A stretch of 15,824 nucleotides of DNA from Oscillospiraceae bacterium (GTDB taxonomy: Bacteria; Bacillota; Clostridia; UMGS1883). The notes under the pieces are model-generated. The model ran no database searches, was not told where the DNA came from, and saw only the letters and a program-made list of their open reading frames with translations. The stretch lies in the NCBI GenBank assembly GCA_022508735.1, contig JAFLUQ010000042.1, positions 1-15,824 on the forward strand. Direction: 5' to 3'. The position numbers and the translations under genes were made by a program. Shown one piece after another: positions 1 to 6,570 of this stretch. How positions within the stretch are numbered: position 1 is the first letter of the stretch; every line of letters begins with the position of its first letter.

Positions 1-54
1 AGCATCTGCCTTACAAGCAGAGGGTCATAGGTTCGAGCCCTATAACTCCCACCA
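1..54 (+). tRNA. tRNA-Val(UAC), 3' portion only
   Basis: This is the 3' part of a tRNA cut by the window start. It reads, in order: the last bases of the D stem, base A4, the anticodon stem TCTGC/GCAGA (5-9 and 17-21) enclosing the loop CTTACAA with anticodon TAC at 12-14, a GGGTC variable loop, the T arm ATAGG-TTCGAGC-CCTAT, the acceptor strand AACTCCC, discriminator A51 and an encoded CCA at 52-54. Anticodon UAC reads valine codons. The acceptor 5' strand and most of the D arm lie outside the window, so the acceptor pairing cannot be checked. It may be the last member of a tRNA cluster, since a terminator follows at once. Confidence 0.93.
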
Positions 55-90
55 AAAATCGACATCCTTCGAACGGAGGATGTCGATTTT
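55..90 (+). terminator. Intrinsic terminator after the tRNA
   Basis: A perfect 13-bp inverted repeat, AAAATCGACATCC (55-67) with GGATGTCGATTTT (78-90), is extended by three more pairs (one G-T) around a GAAC loop. It begins directly after the encoded CCA. The run of T at 87-90 lies in the 3' arm. This fits a terminator of the tRNA transcription unit; the A/T-rich outer stem would also work weakly in the other direction. Confidence 0.85.
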
Positions 91-94
91 ACTT

Positions 95-115
95 ATTCAC
101 TTTTCACTCTTCACT
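95..115 (+). repeat. Three tandem heptamers NTTCACT
   Basis: Three consecutive 7-mers, ATTCACT, TTTCACT and CTTCACT, differ only in their first base. They lie in the A/T-rich spacer between the tRNA terminator and the Spx/ArsC-like gene. I see no convincing sigma-A promoter in this spacer. The repeat may be a simple-sequence remnant or a protein-binding site; the sequence alone does not decide. Confidence 0.5.
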
Positions 116-166
116 AAAAAACTTACTCAATTAAAGAAAAAAATAAATTAAAAGAGGTGCATTAAA

Positions 167-517
167 ATGATCAAATTTATAGGCTACCCTAAGTGCTCTA
201 CCTGCCAGAAGGCGCAGAAATTCTTAGACGAAAACAACATAGAATACGAGGCTCGGGATATTAAGGTCGATAATCCCACATTTGAGGAGTTAAAAGAGTG
301 GCACGAAATGAGCGGCACTCCTCTGAAAAAGTTTTTCAACACCAGCGGCCTCTTGTACCGCTCTATGGAGCTTAAGGACAAGCTTGACTCTATGACCGAT
401 GAGGAGCAGCTCCGCCTGCTCGCCACCGACGGCATGCTCGTAAAGCGGCCAATAGCCATATCCGGCAAAACCGTGCTGCTGGGCTTCAAGGCCGAAAAGT
501 GGGCGGCATTAAAATAA
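167..517 (+). CDS. Spx/ArsC-family thioredoxin-fold protein
   Basis: The 116-residue product is a single ArsC/Spx-type thioredoxin-fold domain over its whole length, the usual size for the family. It starts with a beta strand and the redox motif C10-S-T-C13 in the context YPKCSTCQKA. It ends with a segment around RPIAI (about residues 94-98) and a GF.AEKW tail typical of Spx/YffB/ArsC-like proteins. Family members are either thiol-based transcription regulators acting on RNA polymerase (Spx, MgsR) or arsenate reductase-like oxidoreductases. The CxxC resembles Spx/MgsR, but the sequence does not allow a firm choice, and no ars genes are nearby to support arsenate reduction. The start is supported by GAGGTG at 154-159, 7 bp before the ATG. 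The gene stands alone between two terminators, so it is probably monocistronic. Confidence 0.88.
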   Translation: MIKFIGYPKCSTCQKAQKFLDENNIEYEARDIKVDNPTFEELKEWHEMSGTPLKKFFNTSGLLYRSMELKDKLDSMTDEEQLRLLATDGMLVKRPIAISGKTVLLGFKAEKWAALK

Positions 518-527
518 TAACAACTAT

Positions 528-565
528 AAAAGACCGACCTTCGTGAAAGCGAACATCGGTCTTTT
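528..565 (+). terminator. Intrinsic terminator of the Spx/ArsC-like gene
   Basis: AAAAGACCGA (528-537) pairs with TCGGTCTTTT (556-565). An inner stem TTCG (540-543) with CGAA (550-553) follows a 2-nt internal mismatch and carries the loop TGAAAG. The hairpin starts 10 bp after the stop codon and ends in four T, followed by a T-rich stretch. It separates this gene from the secreted-protein gene downstream. Confidence 0.85.
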
Positions 566-587
566 AGTTTGTCTCGGAACAAAATAT

Positions 588-618
588 GTGTACAAAAAAC
601 GATAAAAGTGCACAAAAA
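588..618 (+). promoter_or_regulatory. Direct repeat GTG(T/C)ACAAAAA upstream of the GH43-like gene promoter
   Basis: GTGTACAAAAA (588-598) and GTGCACAAAAA (608-618) are identical at 10 of 11 positions. They lie exactly 20 bp apart start to start, about two helical turns. The downstream copy ends 3 bp before the -35 hexamer at 622. That placement fits a paired activator (or repressor) site for the promoter of the 1091-residue secreted protein. No regulator is identified and the function is inferred. Confidence 0.45.
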
Positions 619-621
619 GCC

Positions 622-650
622 TTGCCAAAATGTATAGTTTATGTTATAAT
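622..650 (+). promoter_or_regulatory. Sigma-A promoter with extended -10 for the GH43-like gene
   Basis: TTGCCA (622-627) and a perfect TATAAT (645-650) are separated by 17 bp, with TG at 642-643 giving an extended -10. Transcription should start near 657, leaving a leader of about 26 nt that contains AGGAG (670-674) 8 bp before the ATG at 683. This is the best vegetative promoter in the window. Confidence 0.88.
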
Positions 651-682
651 TATTACAAATATATAAAATAGGAGATGGAAAA

Positions 683-3600
683 ATGAAGAGACTTTTATGC
701 GTTATTCTTGCGCTGACCATGCTGGCGTCAGTTCCCGGCATAGTTTTTGCCGACGACCTGAGCGTCACTCTCAACGGTCAGCCCTTGGATACGGGCGTGG
801 AGCTTATCGTCCGTAACGAAACAGTGTTTTTTCCTGTGAACACTCTTTTCACAGCTATGAACTACGCCGTCAGCTGGGACGGTGAGACCGCCACCTTAAC
901 GGCCACAGCAGGCGTAAACGAGCTACGCCTTGTTGTCGGAGAGTCGGTAGTTCATAAAAACGGTGTTCCCAAATCCATTGACGGCGAAATATTCAATGGC
1001 TACGGCTATATTTACGTGCCGCTCAGTGCTCTTACTGCCATGGGCATGGGAGTTGAGCAGAACGGAAACAGCGTCGCCATAACCGCCGATATGATGGACG
1101 GCAGATATTTCAAGATCGTTCACACCGCAACGGGCAAGGCTCTGTCGATCGACGGTAACTCCGGCAATGACGGCTGGAGAGTCCGTTTTGTGAATCAGGA
1201 CGCCGTGGACATACAGCTATGGAGCCTTTCTGCAAGGAGAGACGGCTCTTATCTGTTCGTTAATAAAAAGACCCGCCGCTCCTTTGACATGCCCAACGGC
1301 CGCCTTGACCTGGGTCTGGAGCTCATTCAGTACGGCGTGACCGATGGCACCAACCAATGGGTTAAGCCCGTGCGTCAGGACGACGGCACGTACCTTATGC
1401 AGTGCATGCACGGCGACAATCTTTACCTGACGGTTATGCCCGGTAACTTTGTGGCCCAGCAGGAATACATAGGCGACGCCAGCCAGAAGTTCACTTTTAT
1501 AGAGTTCAAGGCCGACCCGCCGGTAGTCAGCGATACATCCGCGGCAGTGGCGGAGCCCGATCCGCTGAACGGCACCTTCGCCTCTCTTGTCACCGAAGAC
1601 ATCAGCGTACTTACAGTGGAGAATGGAATGCTCGCACTGACTGAAGCTGAGGCAAAAGATGAAAACGTCTGGAAGCTTATTCTTCAGGGTACCGGTGTGT
1701 ATAAGATCACAAACAAAAAGACGGGTGACGAGGCAATACTCCGCATTACAGAGAACGGAGCCGCCGTTGACGGCCTTGACGGAACGGTCTTTGCTGTCAC
1801 CGCCCCTCTTATGGCCCCCGAAATCTACACTAAAGACAGCTTTGGCGGCAAATACTACCGCATTTCAGTTGCCGGGTCTGATCAGGCTGTATCTGTGGCG
1901 GATGAGTCTGAAAATAACGGCGCAAGGATAGTGACCGCTGCCGCTTCCGCCAGTGAATTCCAATCCTGGGCGTTCATCCCTCAGGGCAACAACATGTATA
2001 CAATAACAAACCGCGCCAGCGGCCGCTCCTTCGACGTTCCCTCAGCCAGTGTGGAGGAGGGCGCGTGGATAACCCAGTACACCACCAACAACGGCGCAAA
2101 CCAAATATTTGAGGTAGTTGACGGCGCGGGCGGCACGGTAATGTTCAAGAATAAAAACTCCGAACAATACCTCACCATTGAGGACGGATATATTGTTCAG
2201 CGTAAGCGCGGCAGAAGCAACGATCAGTACTTCACCCTCACCGAGGACGGCGAGAGCGACCTCACGCTGATTGGAGCAGCTCCCACTTTGTTCGCACTCA
2301 AAGGCGAGGATAAGGTAAACAACGTTAAGCTTCAGTGGAACTCCGTCGGCGGAGTTGACCACTACGACGTATACCGCAGAACAGATGACTATGCTTACGA
2401 ATTCGTGACCTCGCTCAGCGGCAACACCATCGACGATTACGATCTTGAGGTCGGCAAGAGCTACAGCTATGCGATCTATGCCCTCAGCGACACAGGACTT
2501 ATCGACTATGTTGAGACAAAGGCAGTGATCCCCTATGACCTGCCTGCCGACCTCAAGAGCAGCACAAACCTTGCGGAATCCGGCTTTGATCGCCCCAACA
2601 CTCTGTATGTTGACGGCGTGTATTACAGATTCTCAGAGTGGGGCGGCGGCCAGGAGTGGCGGCTCATGATGACCACTTCTACCGATGACATAACCTACAG
2701 CGAACCTGTTGAGGTGCTTAACGCCGCAGAAATTCTGGCACACGAGACCTGCCAGGGATTCCAGAGCGCACGTTTTGAGAGCCAGAACTTCGTATATAAC
2801 CCCGTCAAAAACAAGTTCGCCTTTATCGCCCACTTTGAGGCCGATGGCGGCTACGGCACAGCCAGAACCTCTATCGCCACGGCAACTCCCGGCGAGCGCT
2901 TCACCTTCTACGGCGCATACCGTCCCGACGGTGGCGACACCCGCGACCTTAACGTATATGTGGATGATGACTATTCGGCCTATGTAATAGCGGCCATAAA
3001 CATGAACGCCGATCTGGCCCTCTACAAGCTGAACGAGGACTGGAGCGGTTTTGAAGGCTTTGTGTGCTTCGTTAACCGCAACAGCCACAGAGAGCTTCCC
3101 GGTATGCTGAAGGTTGACGGCAGATACTATCTGTTCACCTCCGGCACGGCGGGCTGGTTCCCGACTCAGGGTATGTACAACACCGCCACCAGCATCGAAG
3201 GGCCTTGGTCTGAGCTGCGCGTTGTGGGCAACACGACCACCTTCTCGTCTCAGTCCGGCACTGTGAGCAGGCTTAAGCCCGGCAGCGAGAACTTCATGAT
3301 GAACACCTATCGCTGGATGTACTTCTGGGATGCCGCGGTCGTAAAACGCACAAACAACCGCCGCTATCCCATCTCCGTTTCAAACGGCTTCGCCTTCTAT
3401 GATTTCTACGATGAGCTTCTCTACAATTGGGATAACGACTACCTGATCCCCGTTCAGAACGGACGCATCCTTTCTCAGGATATGCCCTCTGTGGGCGTTT
3501 CCGCAGGCAGAACCACCGACGGCTCCTTTGCCAACGACGGTAACTACCAGAGCCGCTGGGATGCCGATTTAGAGGGGCTTGAACCCGAAGTAGAGATCAT

Positions 3601-3958
3601 AACAGATCCGAACACCGGAGAAACTACCGAGAAAACCAAGCCGCTGGGTTGGCCCTACAGCTGGACCGTAGACCTTGGCGAAAACCGCGAGCTCAATGAG
3701 ATACAGATCTCGTGGCTTATATGGAACGGCTCCGAGCCTTATTACAGCTATAAGATAGAGGTCAGCGGCGACGGCGAGCACTTCACCACCGCCCTTGACA
3801 ATACCGAAGGCTTCACCGACTACGGCTTCACCGTTGACCGGCTTAACGCCGCAGGCCGATATGTGCGGCTCACAGTTATCGACGCTAAGCCCAGAAGCCA
3901 TCCCAATGAAAACAACTATCCTCCTCAGCTCTATGAGGTAAAGATACTCGGCAAGTAA
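683..3958 (+). CDS. Secreted multidomain glycoside hydrolase, GH43-like (exo-beta-1,3-galactanase-like), with lectin modules
   Basis: The product (1091 aa) is probably exported by a signal peptide (residues 1-23, ending VFA|DD). In order it shows: a copper-amine-oxidase N-domain-like region (~26-135); a ricin-type beta-trefoil region (~141-275) with QLW and NQW motifs; a linker with a further ricin-like repeat (~300-375); a second ricin-type region (~390-520, QSW); a fibronectin III-like domain (~532-617); a GH43-like five-bladed propeller (~622-930); and a C-terminal F5/8C (discoidin/CBM32)-like domain (~935-1091, ending VRLTV...YEVKILG). The propeller carries RDLNVYVDDD (754-763), RELPGM (803-808) and YYLFTSGTAGW (815-825), the pattern of GH43 subfamilies 24/34. 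E699, D755, E804 and Q857 fall at spacings like the active-site residues I recall for fungal 1,3Gal43A. Likely role: binding and trimming galactose-containing glycans outside the cell. There is no LPXTG or SLH anchor; CuAO-N or lectin modules may hold it at the surface. It is monocistronic between a strong promoter and a terminator. The exact substrate is not certain. Confidence 0.85.
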   Translation: MKRLLCVILALTMLASVPGIVFADDLSVTLNGQPLDTGVELIVRNETVFFPVNTLFTAMNYAVSWDGETATLTATAGVNELRLVVGESVVHKNGVPKSIDGEIFNGYGYIYVPLSALTAMGMGVEQNGNSVAITADMMDGRYFKIVHTATGKALSIDGNSGNDGWRVRFVNQDAVDIQLWSLSARRDGSYLFVNKKTRRSFDMPNGRLDLGLELIQYGVTDGTNQWVKPVRQDDGTYLMQCMHGDNLYLTVMPGNFVAQQEYIGDASQKFTFIEFKADPPVVSDTSAAVAEPDPLNGTFASLVTEDISVLTVENGMLALTEAEAKDENVWKLILQGTGVYKITNKKTGDEAILRITENGAAVDGLDGTVFAVTAPLMAPEIYTKDSFGGKYYRISVAGSDQAVSVADESENNGARIVTAAASASEFQSWAFIPQGNNMYTITNRASGRSFDVPSASVEEGAWITQYTTNNGANQIFEVVDGAGGTVMFKNKNSEQYLTIEDGYIVQRKRGRSNDQYFTLTEDGESDLTLIGAAPTLFALKGEDKVNNVKLQWNSVGGVDHYDVYRRTDDYAYEFVTSLSGNTIDDYDLEVGKSYSYAIYALSDTGLIDYVETKAVIPYDLPADLKSSTNLAESGFDRPNTLYVDGVYYRFSEWGGGQEWRLMMTTSTDDITYSEPVEVLNAAEILAHETCQGFQSARFESQNFVYNPVKNKFAFIAHFEADGGYGTARTSIATATPGERFTFYGAYRPDGGDTRDLNVYVDDDYSAYVIAAINMNADLALYKLNEDWSGFEGFVCFVNRNSHRELPGMLKVDGRYYLFTSGTAGWFPTQGMYNTATSIEGPWSELRVVGNTTTFSSQSGTVSRLKPGSENFMMNTYRWMYFWDAAVVKRTNNRRYPISVSNGFAFYDFYDELLYNWDNDYLIPVQNGRILSQDMPSVGVSAGRTTDGSFANDGNYQSRWDADLEGLEPEVEIITDPNTGETTEKTKPLGWPYSWTVDLGENRELNEIQISWLIWNGSEPYYSYKIEVSGDGEHFTTALDNTEGFTDYGFTVDRLNAAGRYVRLTVIDAKPRSHPNENNYPPQLYEVKILGK

Positions 3959-3960
3959 TA

Positions 3961-3999
3961 ACGCAAAAATGGACTGCCAAAGGCGGTCCATTTTTGCGT
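3961..3999. terminator. Bidirectional terminator between convergent genes
   Basis: An almost perfect 18-bp hairpin has the G/C-rich core GGACTGCC (3971-3978), loop AAA and GGCGGTCC (3982-3989) with one T-G pair. It is flanked by GCAAAAAT on one side and ATTTTTGC on the other, so both directions give a hairpin followed by a five-T run. It starts 2 bp after the stop of the secreted protein gene and lies 44 bp beyond the sigF stop, so it can serve both. Confidence 0.88.
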
Positions 4000-4043
4000 A
4001 TCGATAAAGTTAAATTATAGTTTATCTGACTGCCCATTTTGTT

Positions 4044-4742
4044 TTATCCTATTTCCTCTCTCATTCTCGCCAGCACCTTCTTCTCAAGGCGGGATATCTG
4101 CACCTGGCTTAGCCCAAGAATACCGGCCACCTCGGACTGGGTCTTATCCTTGAAATAACGGAGCACAATTATACTGCGTTCACGGCTTGGCAGGCTGTTT
4201 ATGGCCTGTTTCAGGCATATTCGCATGATCAGGTCATCCTCTCTGTCTTCGCTCGGAAGAGCGTCGAGCACGACGGAAAGGCGCCCGTCGGTTCCGGCCA
4301 TCGGGCGGTCTATGGAGTCCGGTGGGCGTACGGCCTCCATAGCCTGTATCAGCTCCTCCGGGCTAACGCTTAGCTCCGCGGCCAACTCGCTCATTCCCAA
4401 CTCTCCCCTGCGTTCCATGATGGAATAGGCCCGGCGGGCCAGTTCTTTATAGCTCCGGCTTACCTTTATGATACCGTCGTCACGCAAAAACCGTTTTATT
4501 TCACCTATTATCATCGGCACAGCATAGGTAGAGAACTCCACATCATAGCTCATGTCGAAGCGGCGAACCGCTTTCATCAAACCCATTGCCCCGATCTGAA
4601 ACAAATCGTCCGTCTCGCCTCGGCCCTTAAAGCGGAGCACCGCACTGTGAATGAGGCCCCGATTTTTGGCCACAAGCTCCCCCATGGCCTCGCGGTCACC
4701 CTTTTGAGCCTTAACTATAAGCTCTTTTATTTCCTGCAGCAT
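4044..4742 (-). CDS. sigF: RNA polymerase sporulation sigma factor SigF (SpoIIAC)
   Basis: This 232-residue protein is a sigma-70 family member of the SigF/SigG/SigB group. Region 2 covers about residues 22-92, with DDLFQIGAMGLMKAVRRFD and FSTYAVPMIIGEIKRFLRDDG, the promoter-melting and -10 recognition segment. Region 3 covers about 93-150, and region 4 about 178-230 with the helix-turn-helix TQSEVAGILGLSQVQISRLE that contacts the -35. It is slightly shorter than the B. subtilis protein, mainly at the N-terminus. In sporulation it is the first forespore-specific sigma factor, held inactive by SpoIIAB. The identification as SigF rather than SigG rests on the two upstream partner genes. AGGTGA lies 6 bp before the ATG and overlaps the spoIIAB stop, and the gap is 10 bp, so translation is probably coupled. 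It is the last gene of the operon. Confidence 0.96.
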   Translation of the reverse strand: MLQEIKELIVKAQKGDREAMGELVAKNRGLIHSAVLRFKGRGETDDLFQIGAMGLMKAVRRFDMSYDVEFSTYAVPMIIGEIKRFLRDDGIIKVSRSYKELARRAYSIMERRGELGMSELAAELSVSPEELIQAMEAVRPPDSIDRPMAGTDGRLSVVLDALPSEDREDDLIMRICLKQAINSLPSRERSIIVLRYFKDKTQSEVAGILGLSQVQISRLEKKVLARMREEIG

Positions 4743-4752
4743 ATGTAATCAC

Positions 4753-5193
4753 CTACAGCCGTTTTCTCATCGTCACAACCGTTCCCTTTCCGGGCGCGCT
4801 CTCAACGTCAAGGCTATCCATGAAGCTTTCCATTACAGTGAAGCCCATGCCGCTGCGCTCCGCCTCGGGTTGGGTCGTGAATAGAGGCTGCCTTGCTCTT
4901 TCGACATCCTCAATACCGATGCCGCTGTCTCTGACGGTCACCGTTAATAGCCGTCCATCTAACCTCAGCTCCATTATTACCGGCCCGTCCTCATAGCGAT
5001 AGCCGTGAATTATGGCGTTGGTAACGGCTTCACTGACCGCTGTCTTAACGTCAGCTACAGCGTCAACCTTCGGATTCAGCGGCAAAATGAAAAATGCCGC
5101 TATTCCCCTCGCCAAACTCTCGTTTATGCTTATTGAGTCAAACTCCGCTTTAAGATAGTTATTAATACTGTTCATTTTGTTCATTGCATTCAT
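4753..5193 (-). CDS. spoIIAB: Anti-sigma F factor and serine kinase SpoIIAB
   Basis: A 146-residue GHKL-fold (HATPase_c) kinase. ATP-binding boxes are visible: the N box SEAVTNAIIHG (54-64), DSGIGI (89-94) and the glycine-rich SGMGFTVMESFMD (114-126). RQPLFTTQPE (101-110) matches the well-conserved SpoIIAB segment before the ATP lid. It binds and inhibits sigma F and phosphorylates SpoIIAA. I chose the ATG at 5193 because it overlaps the spoIIAA stop in an ATGA and has GGAGG at 5204-5208, 10 bp upstream. A longer reading frame up to 5241 would lie inside spoIIAA and has no family support. The first residues (MNAMNKMN) offer two further in-frame ATGs, but these are further from the ribosome binding site. 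Confidence 0.96.
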   Translation of the reverse strand: MNAMNKMNSINNYLKAEFDSISINESLARGIAAFFILPLNPKVDAVADVKTAVSEAVTNAIIHGYRYEDGPVIMELRLDGRLLTVTVRDSGIGIEDVERARQPLFTTQPEAERSGMGFTVMESFMDSLDVESAPGKGTVVTMRKRL

Positions 5194-5531
5194 TTTATCA
5201 TGTCCTCCACTGCTTTTCTGTAGTTCGGGTAGAGCCGACAAAGCTGTGTTACACCGCCCAGCTCCAGTATTCTTTTGAGCTTTTTTTCCGCCCCGGCCAG
5301 GGCCACTCGCCCGCCTATAGGAGACAAATTTTTAGCCCGGCCGATTATCAGGCCTATCCCGGCCGAATCCATAAAGCTGACCTCTGACAGATCCAAAACC
5401 AGATTTTTTTTGCCGCTCAGCTCGGTTTCAATGTCGATCTTACTCCTGAGATATGCCGCGCCGTATTGGTCTATCTCACCGCTCAGCACTGCAACGAGCG
5501 CACCGGGGCACTCGATAAATTCTTTAAGCAT
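5190..5531 (-). CDS. spoIIAA: Anti-anti-sigma factor SpoIIAA
   Basis: A 113-residue STAS-domain protein, close to the 117 residues of B. subtilis SpoIIAA. The diagnostic segment is LDLSEVSFMDSAGIGLIIGR (47-65), where S56 is the serine phosphorylated by SpoIIAB and dephosphorylated by SpoIIE. Dephosphorylated SpoIIAA takes SpoIIAB away from sigma F and so starts forespore transcription. The start at 5531 is chosen because GAGGTG (5537-5542) lies 5 bp upstream. The open frame continues to 5630, but those extra codons run across the putative promoter and terminator and do not look like a STAS domain. An ATG at 5549 lacks a ribosome binding site. It is the first gene of the spoIIA operon. Confidence 0.95.
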   Translation of the reverse strand: MLKEFIECPGALVAVLSGEIDQYGAAYLRSKIDIETELSGKKNLVLDLSEVSFMDSAGIGLIIGRAKNLSPIGGRVALAGAEKKLKRILELGGVTQLCRLYPNYRKAVEDMIK

Positions 5532-5549
5532 GTCCTTCACCTCACCCAT

Positions 5550-5578
5550 ATATACAATATATGTAAATAATTTCCTTT
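5550..5578 (-). promoter_or_regulatory. Candidate sigma-H promoter of the spoIIA operon
   Basis: On the minus strand, AAAGGAAAT (5578-5570) matches the sigma-H -35 consensus RNAGGAWWW at every position. After 11 bp, ATTGTATAT (5558-5550) matches the -10 consensus RNNGAATWW with one mismatch. Sigma H control of spoIIA is established in B. subtilis. Transcription would start near 5543-5546, leaving a very short leader of about 12-15 nt before the spoIIAA ATG, with the GAGGTG ribosome binding site almost at the 5' end. The short leader is the weak point of the call. Confidence 0.72.
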
Positions 5579-5582
5579 GCAG

Positions 5583-5626
5583 AAAAAAAACAACCTTTGT
5601 CGAAAGGGTGATTTCGACAAAGGTTG
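5583..5626 (-). terminator. Intrinsic terminator at the end of the long minus-strand operon
   Basis: A perfect 15-bp inverted repeat, CAACCTTTGTCGAAA (5591-5605) and TTTCGACAAAGGTTG (5612-5626), has a 6-nt loop. On the minus strand it is followed directly by eight T (complement of A 5583-5590). It begins 8 bp after the stop of the DUF975 gene and lies upstream of spoIIAA. It is the only intrinsic terminator I see between 5635 and 15824, and it should insulate spoIIA from upstream transcription. Confidence 0.92.
5597..5620. promoter_or_regulatory. Two inverted Spo0A boxes upstream of spoIIA (inside the terminator stem)
   Basis: The core Spo0A box TGTCGAA occurs on the + strand at 5598-5604 and on the - strand at 5619-5613, each within the longer match TTTGTCGAAA. 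Measured from the sigma-H promoter start near 5545 they lie at about -54 to -74, in the range where phosphorylated Spo0A activates spoIIA and spoIIG in B. subtilis. They also form the arms of the terminator hairpin, so part of the symmetry is explained by RNA folding; dual use is an inference. Confidence 0.6.
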
Positions 5627-5634
5627 TCAATTTT

Positions 5635-6570
5635 TTATTCGTTTGCTTCAGGCACTACAGCTGTTTCTATAACGTTGCCTCTATAGTGAGCCTTAAGCTC
5701 CTCGTAGAGCAGCGTTTCGGTTGCGTGATAATAGGGTAAAACAAACAGCACGCCTATTCCGCAGCACAGCGCACCGAGAAAATACCAGCCAATGAACGAA
5801 AGCCAGAGCACAAAGGCCTGCCATTTAAAGCCCTGCATCATCTCGCCGCTGAGGCGAATGGCCTCTCTTGCCCTCATGCCGGGATTTTCTGCCACGATAT
5901 ACGGCACAAGCAAATATTGATACTCCTTCCAAAGACTGACAACGGTGAGGCCGATCATGACCAGAAGCATCAGTCCCGCAAGGCCGACCGCCGCATCGGG
6001 CACCCCGGCATCTGACCTATAAAACACAATGATCGTAAAGGCGAATATAACGTACAGCAAAACCAACATTGGCAGCTGCCATAAAAAGACATATAACCCT
6101 CTTAAAAACATCGTTTTCACGTTGCTGAGATAGCTGTTTTTGAAGCCGAAAACAGCGTGACCGAAATTTTTCTCACGTTCCACCACTGCCGCTATCTTTA
6201 GCTTTGCAAAGCCGACCATTAACGGGCCAATGACAAAAATTCTCAAAATTATGTCAAAGATCCACATTGCCAGCATCAAGCCCAGCATTGCCATTGCAAA
6301 AACAAACAGATCCGCGCGGCTAAAGCCTATCTCACCGGCAATCATTTCTATGGCCTCGGGGAAGTGAGTTACGCTGCGAATATAATCGGAAATATCCTCG
6401 GCAGTGTAATTCCCTTCAACAACATCCGTCGCCATATCTGAGTTGAAGCTTATGCCCCCGCCTGACACTCCTATGAGCATTGCCACGAGACAAATTATGA
6501 ACATAAACCAGTATATTCCCTTTAGGGCATTCCATGCTTTTTTTCTGAGCAGTGGCCTGTTAATTTCCAT
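5635..6570 (-). CDS. DUF975-family integral membrane protein
   Basis: A 311-residue polytopic membrane protein with no assigned function. Hydrophobic segments lie at about 19-38, 87-118, 157-184, 195-214 and 252-280, with a loop rich in acidic residues at 45-80. The N-terminus, with its basic RPLLRKKAWNALKG, and the C-terminal part (YIVAENPGMRAREAIRLS..MMQGFKW..F.L.LSFIGW, then LPYYHATETLLYEEL at 278-292) match the pattern of DUF975 proteins common in Bacillota. The start has GGAGG (6579-6583) 8 bp upstream and overlaps the end of the preceding gene by 11 bp, so the two are probably translationally coupled. It is the last gene before the terminator. Role unknown; location in the cytoplasmic membrane is a confident inference. 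Confidence 0.82.
   Translation of the reverse strand: MEINRPLLRKKAWNALKGIYWFMFIICLVAMLIGVSGGGISFNSDMATDVVEGNYTAEDISDYIRSVTHFPEAIEMIAGEIGFSRADLFVFAMAMLGLMLAMWIFDIILRIFVIGPLMVGFAKLKIAAVVEREKNFGHAVFGFKNSYLSNVKTMFLRGLYVFLWQLPMLVLLYVIFAFTIIVFYRSDAGVPDAAVGLAGLMLLVMIGLTVVSLWKEYQYLLVPYIVAENPGMRAREAIRLSGEMMQGFKWQAFVLWLSFIGWYFLGALCCGIGVLFVLPYYHATETLLYEELKAHYRGNVIETAVVPEANE

Noticed and set aside
167..517. Firm call as arsenate reductase
   Set aside because: The CxxC motif and lack of ars neighbours leave an Spx/MgsR-type regulator equally or more likely.
184..774. Minus-strand open frame of 196 codons
   Set aside because: It runs antisense through the Spx/ArsC-like gene, its terminator and the GH43-gene promoter; clearly a shadow.
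5532..5630. Longer N-terminal reading of SpoIIAA (33 extra codons)
   Set aside because: The extra codons cover the terminator and the promoter and are unlike a STAS domain; the GAGGTG site selects the ATG at 5531.
5624..5631. TTGACA on the minus strand (5630-5625) as a -35 for spoIIA or the terminator region
   Set aside because: No acceptable -10 lies 16-18 bp downstream, and any transcript from it would pass straight into the terminator.
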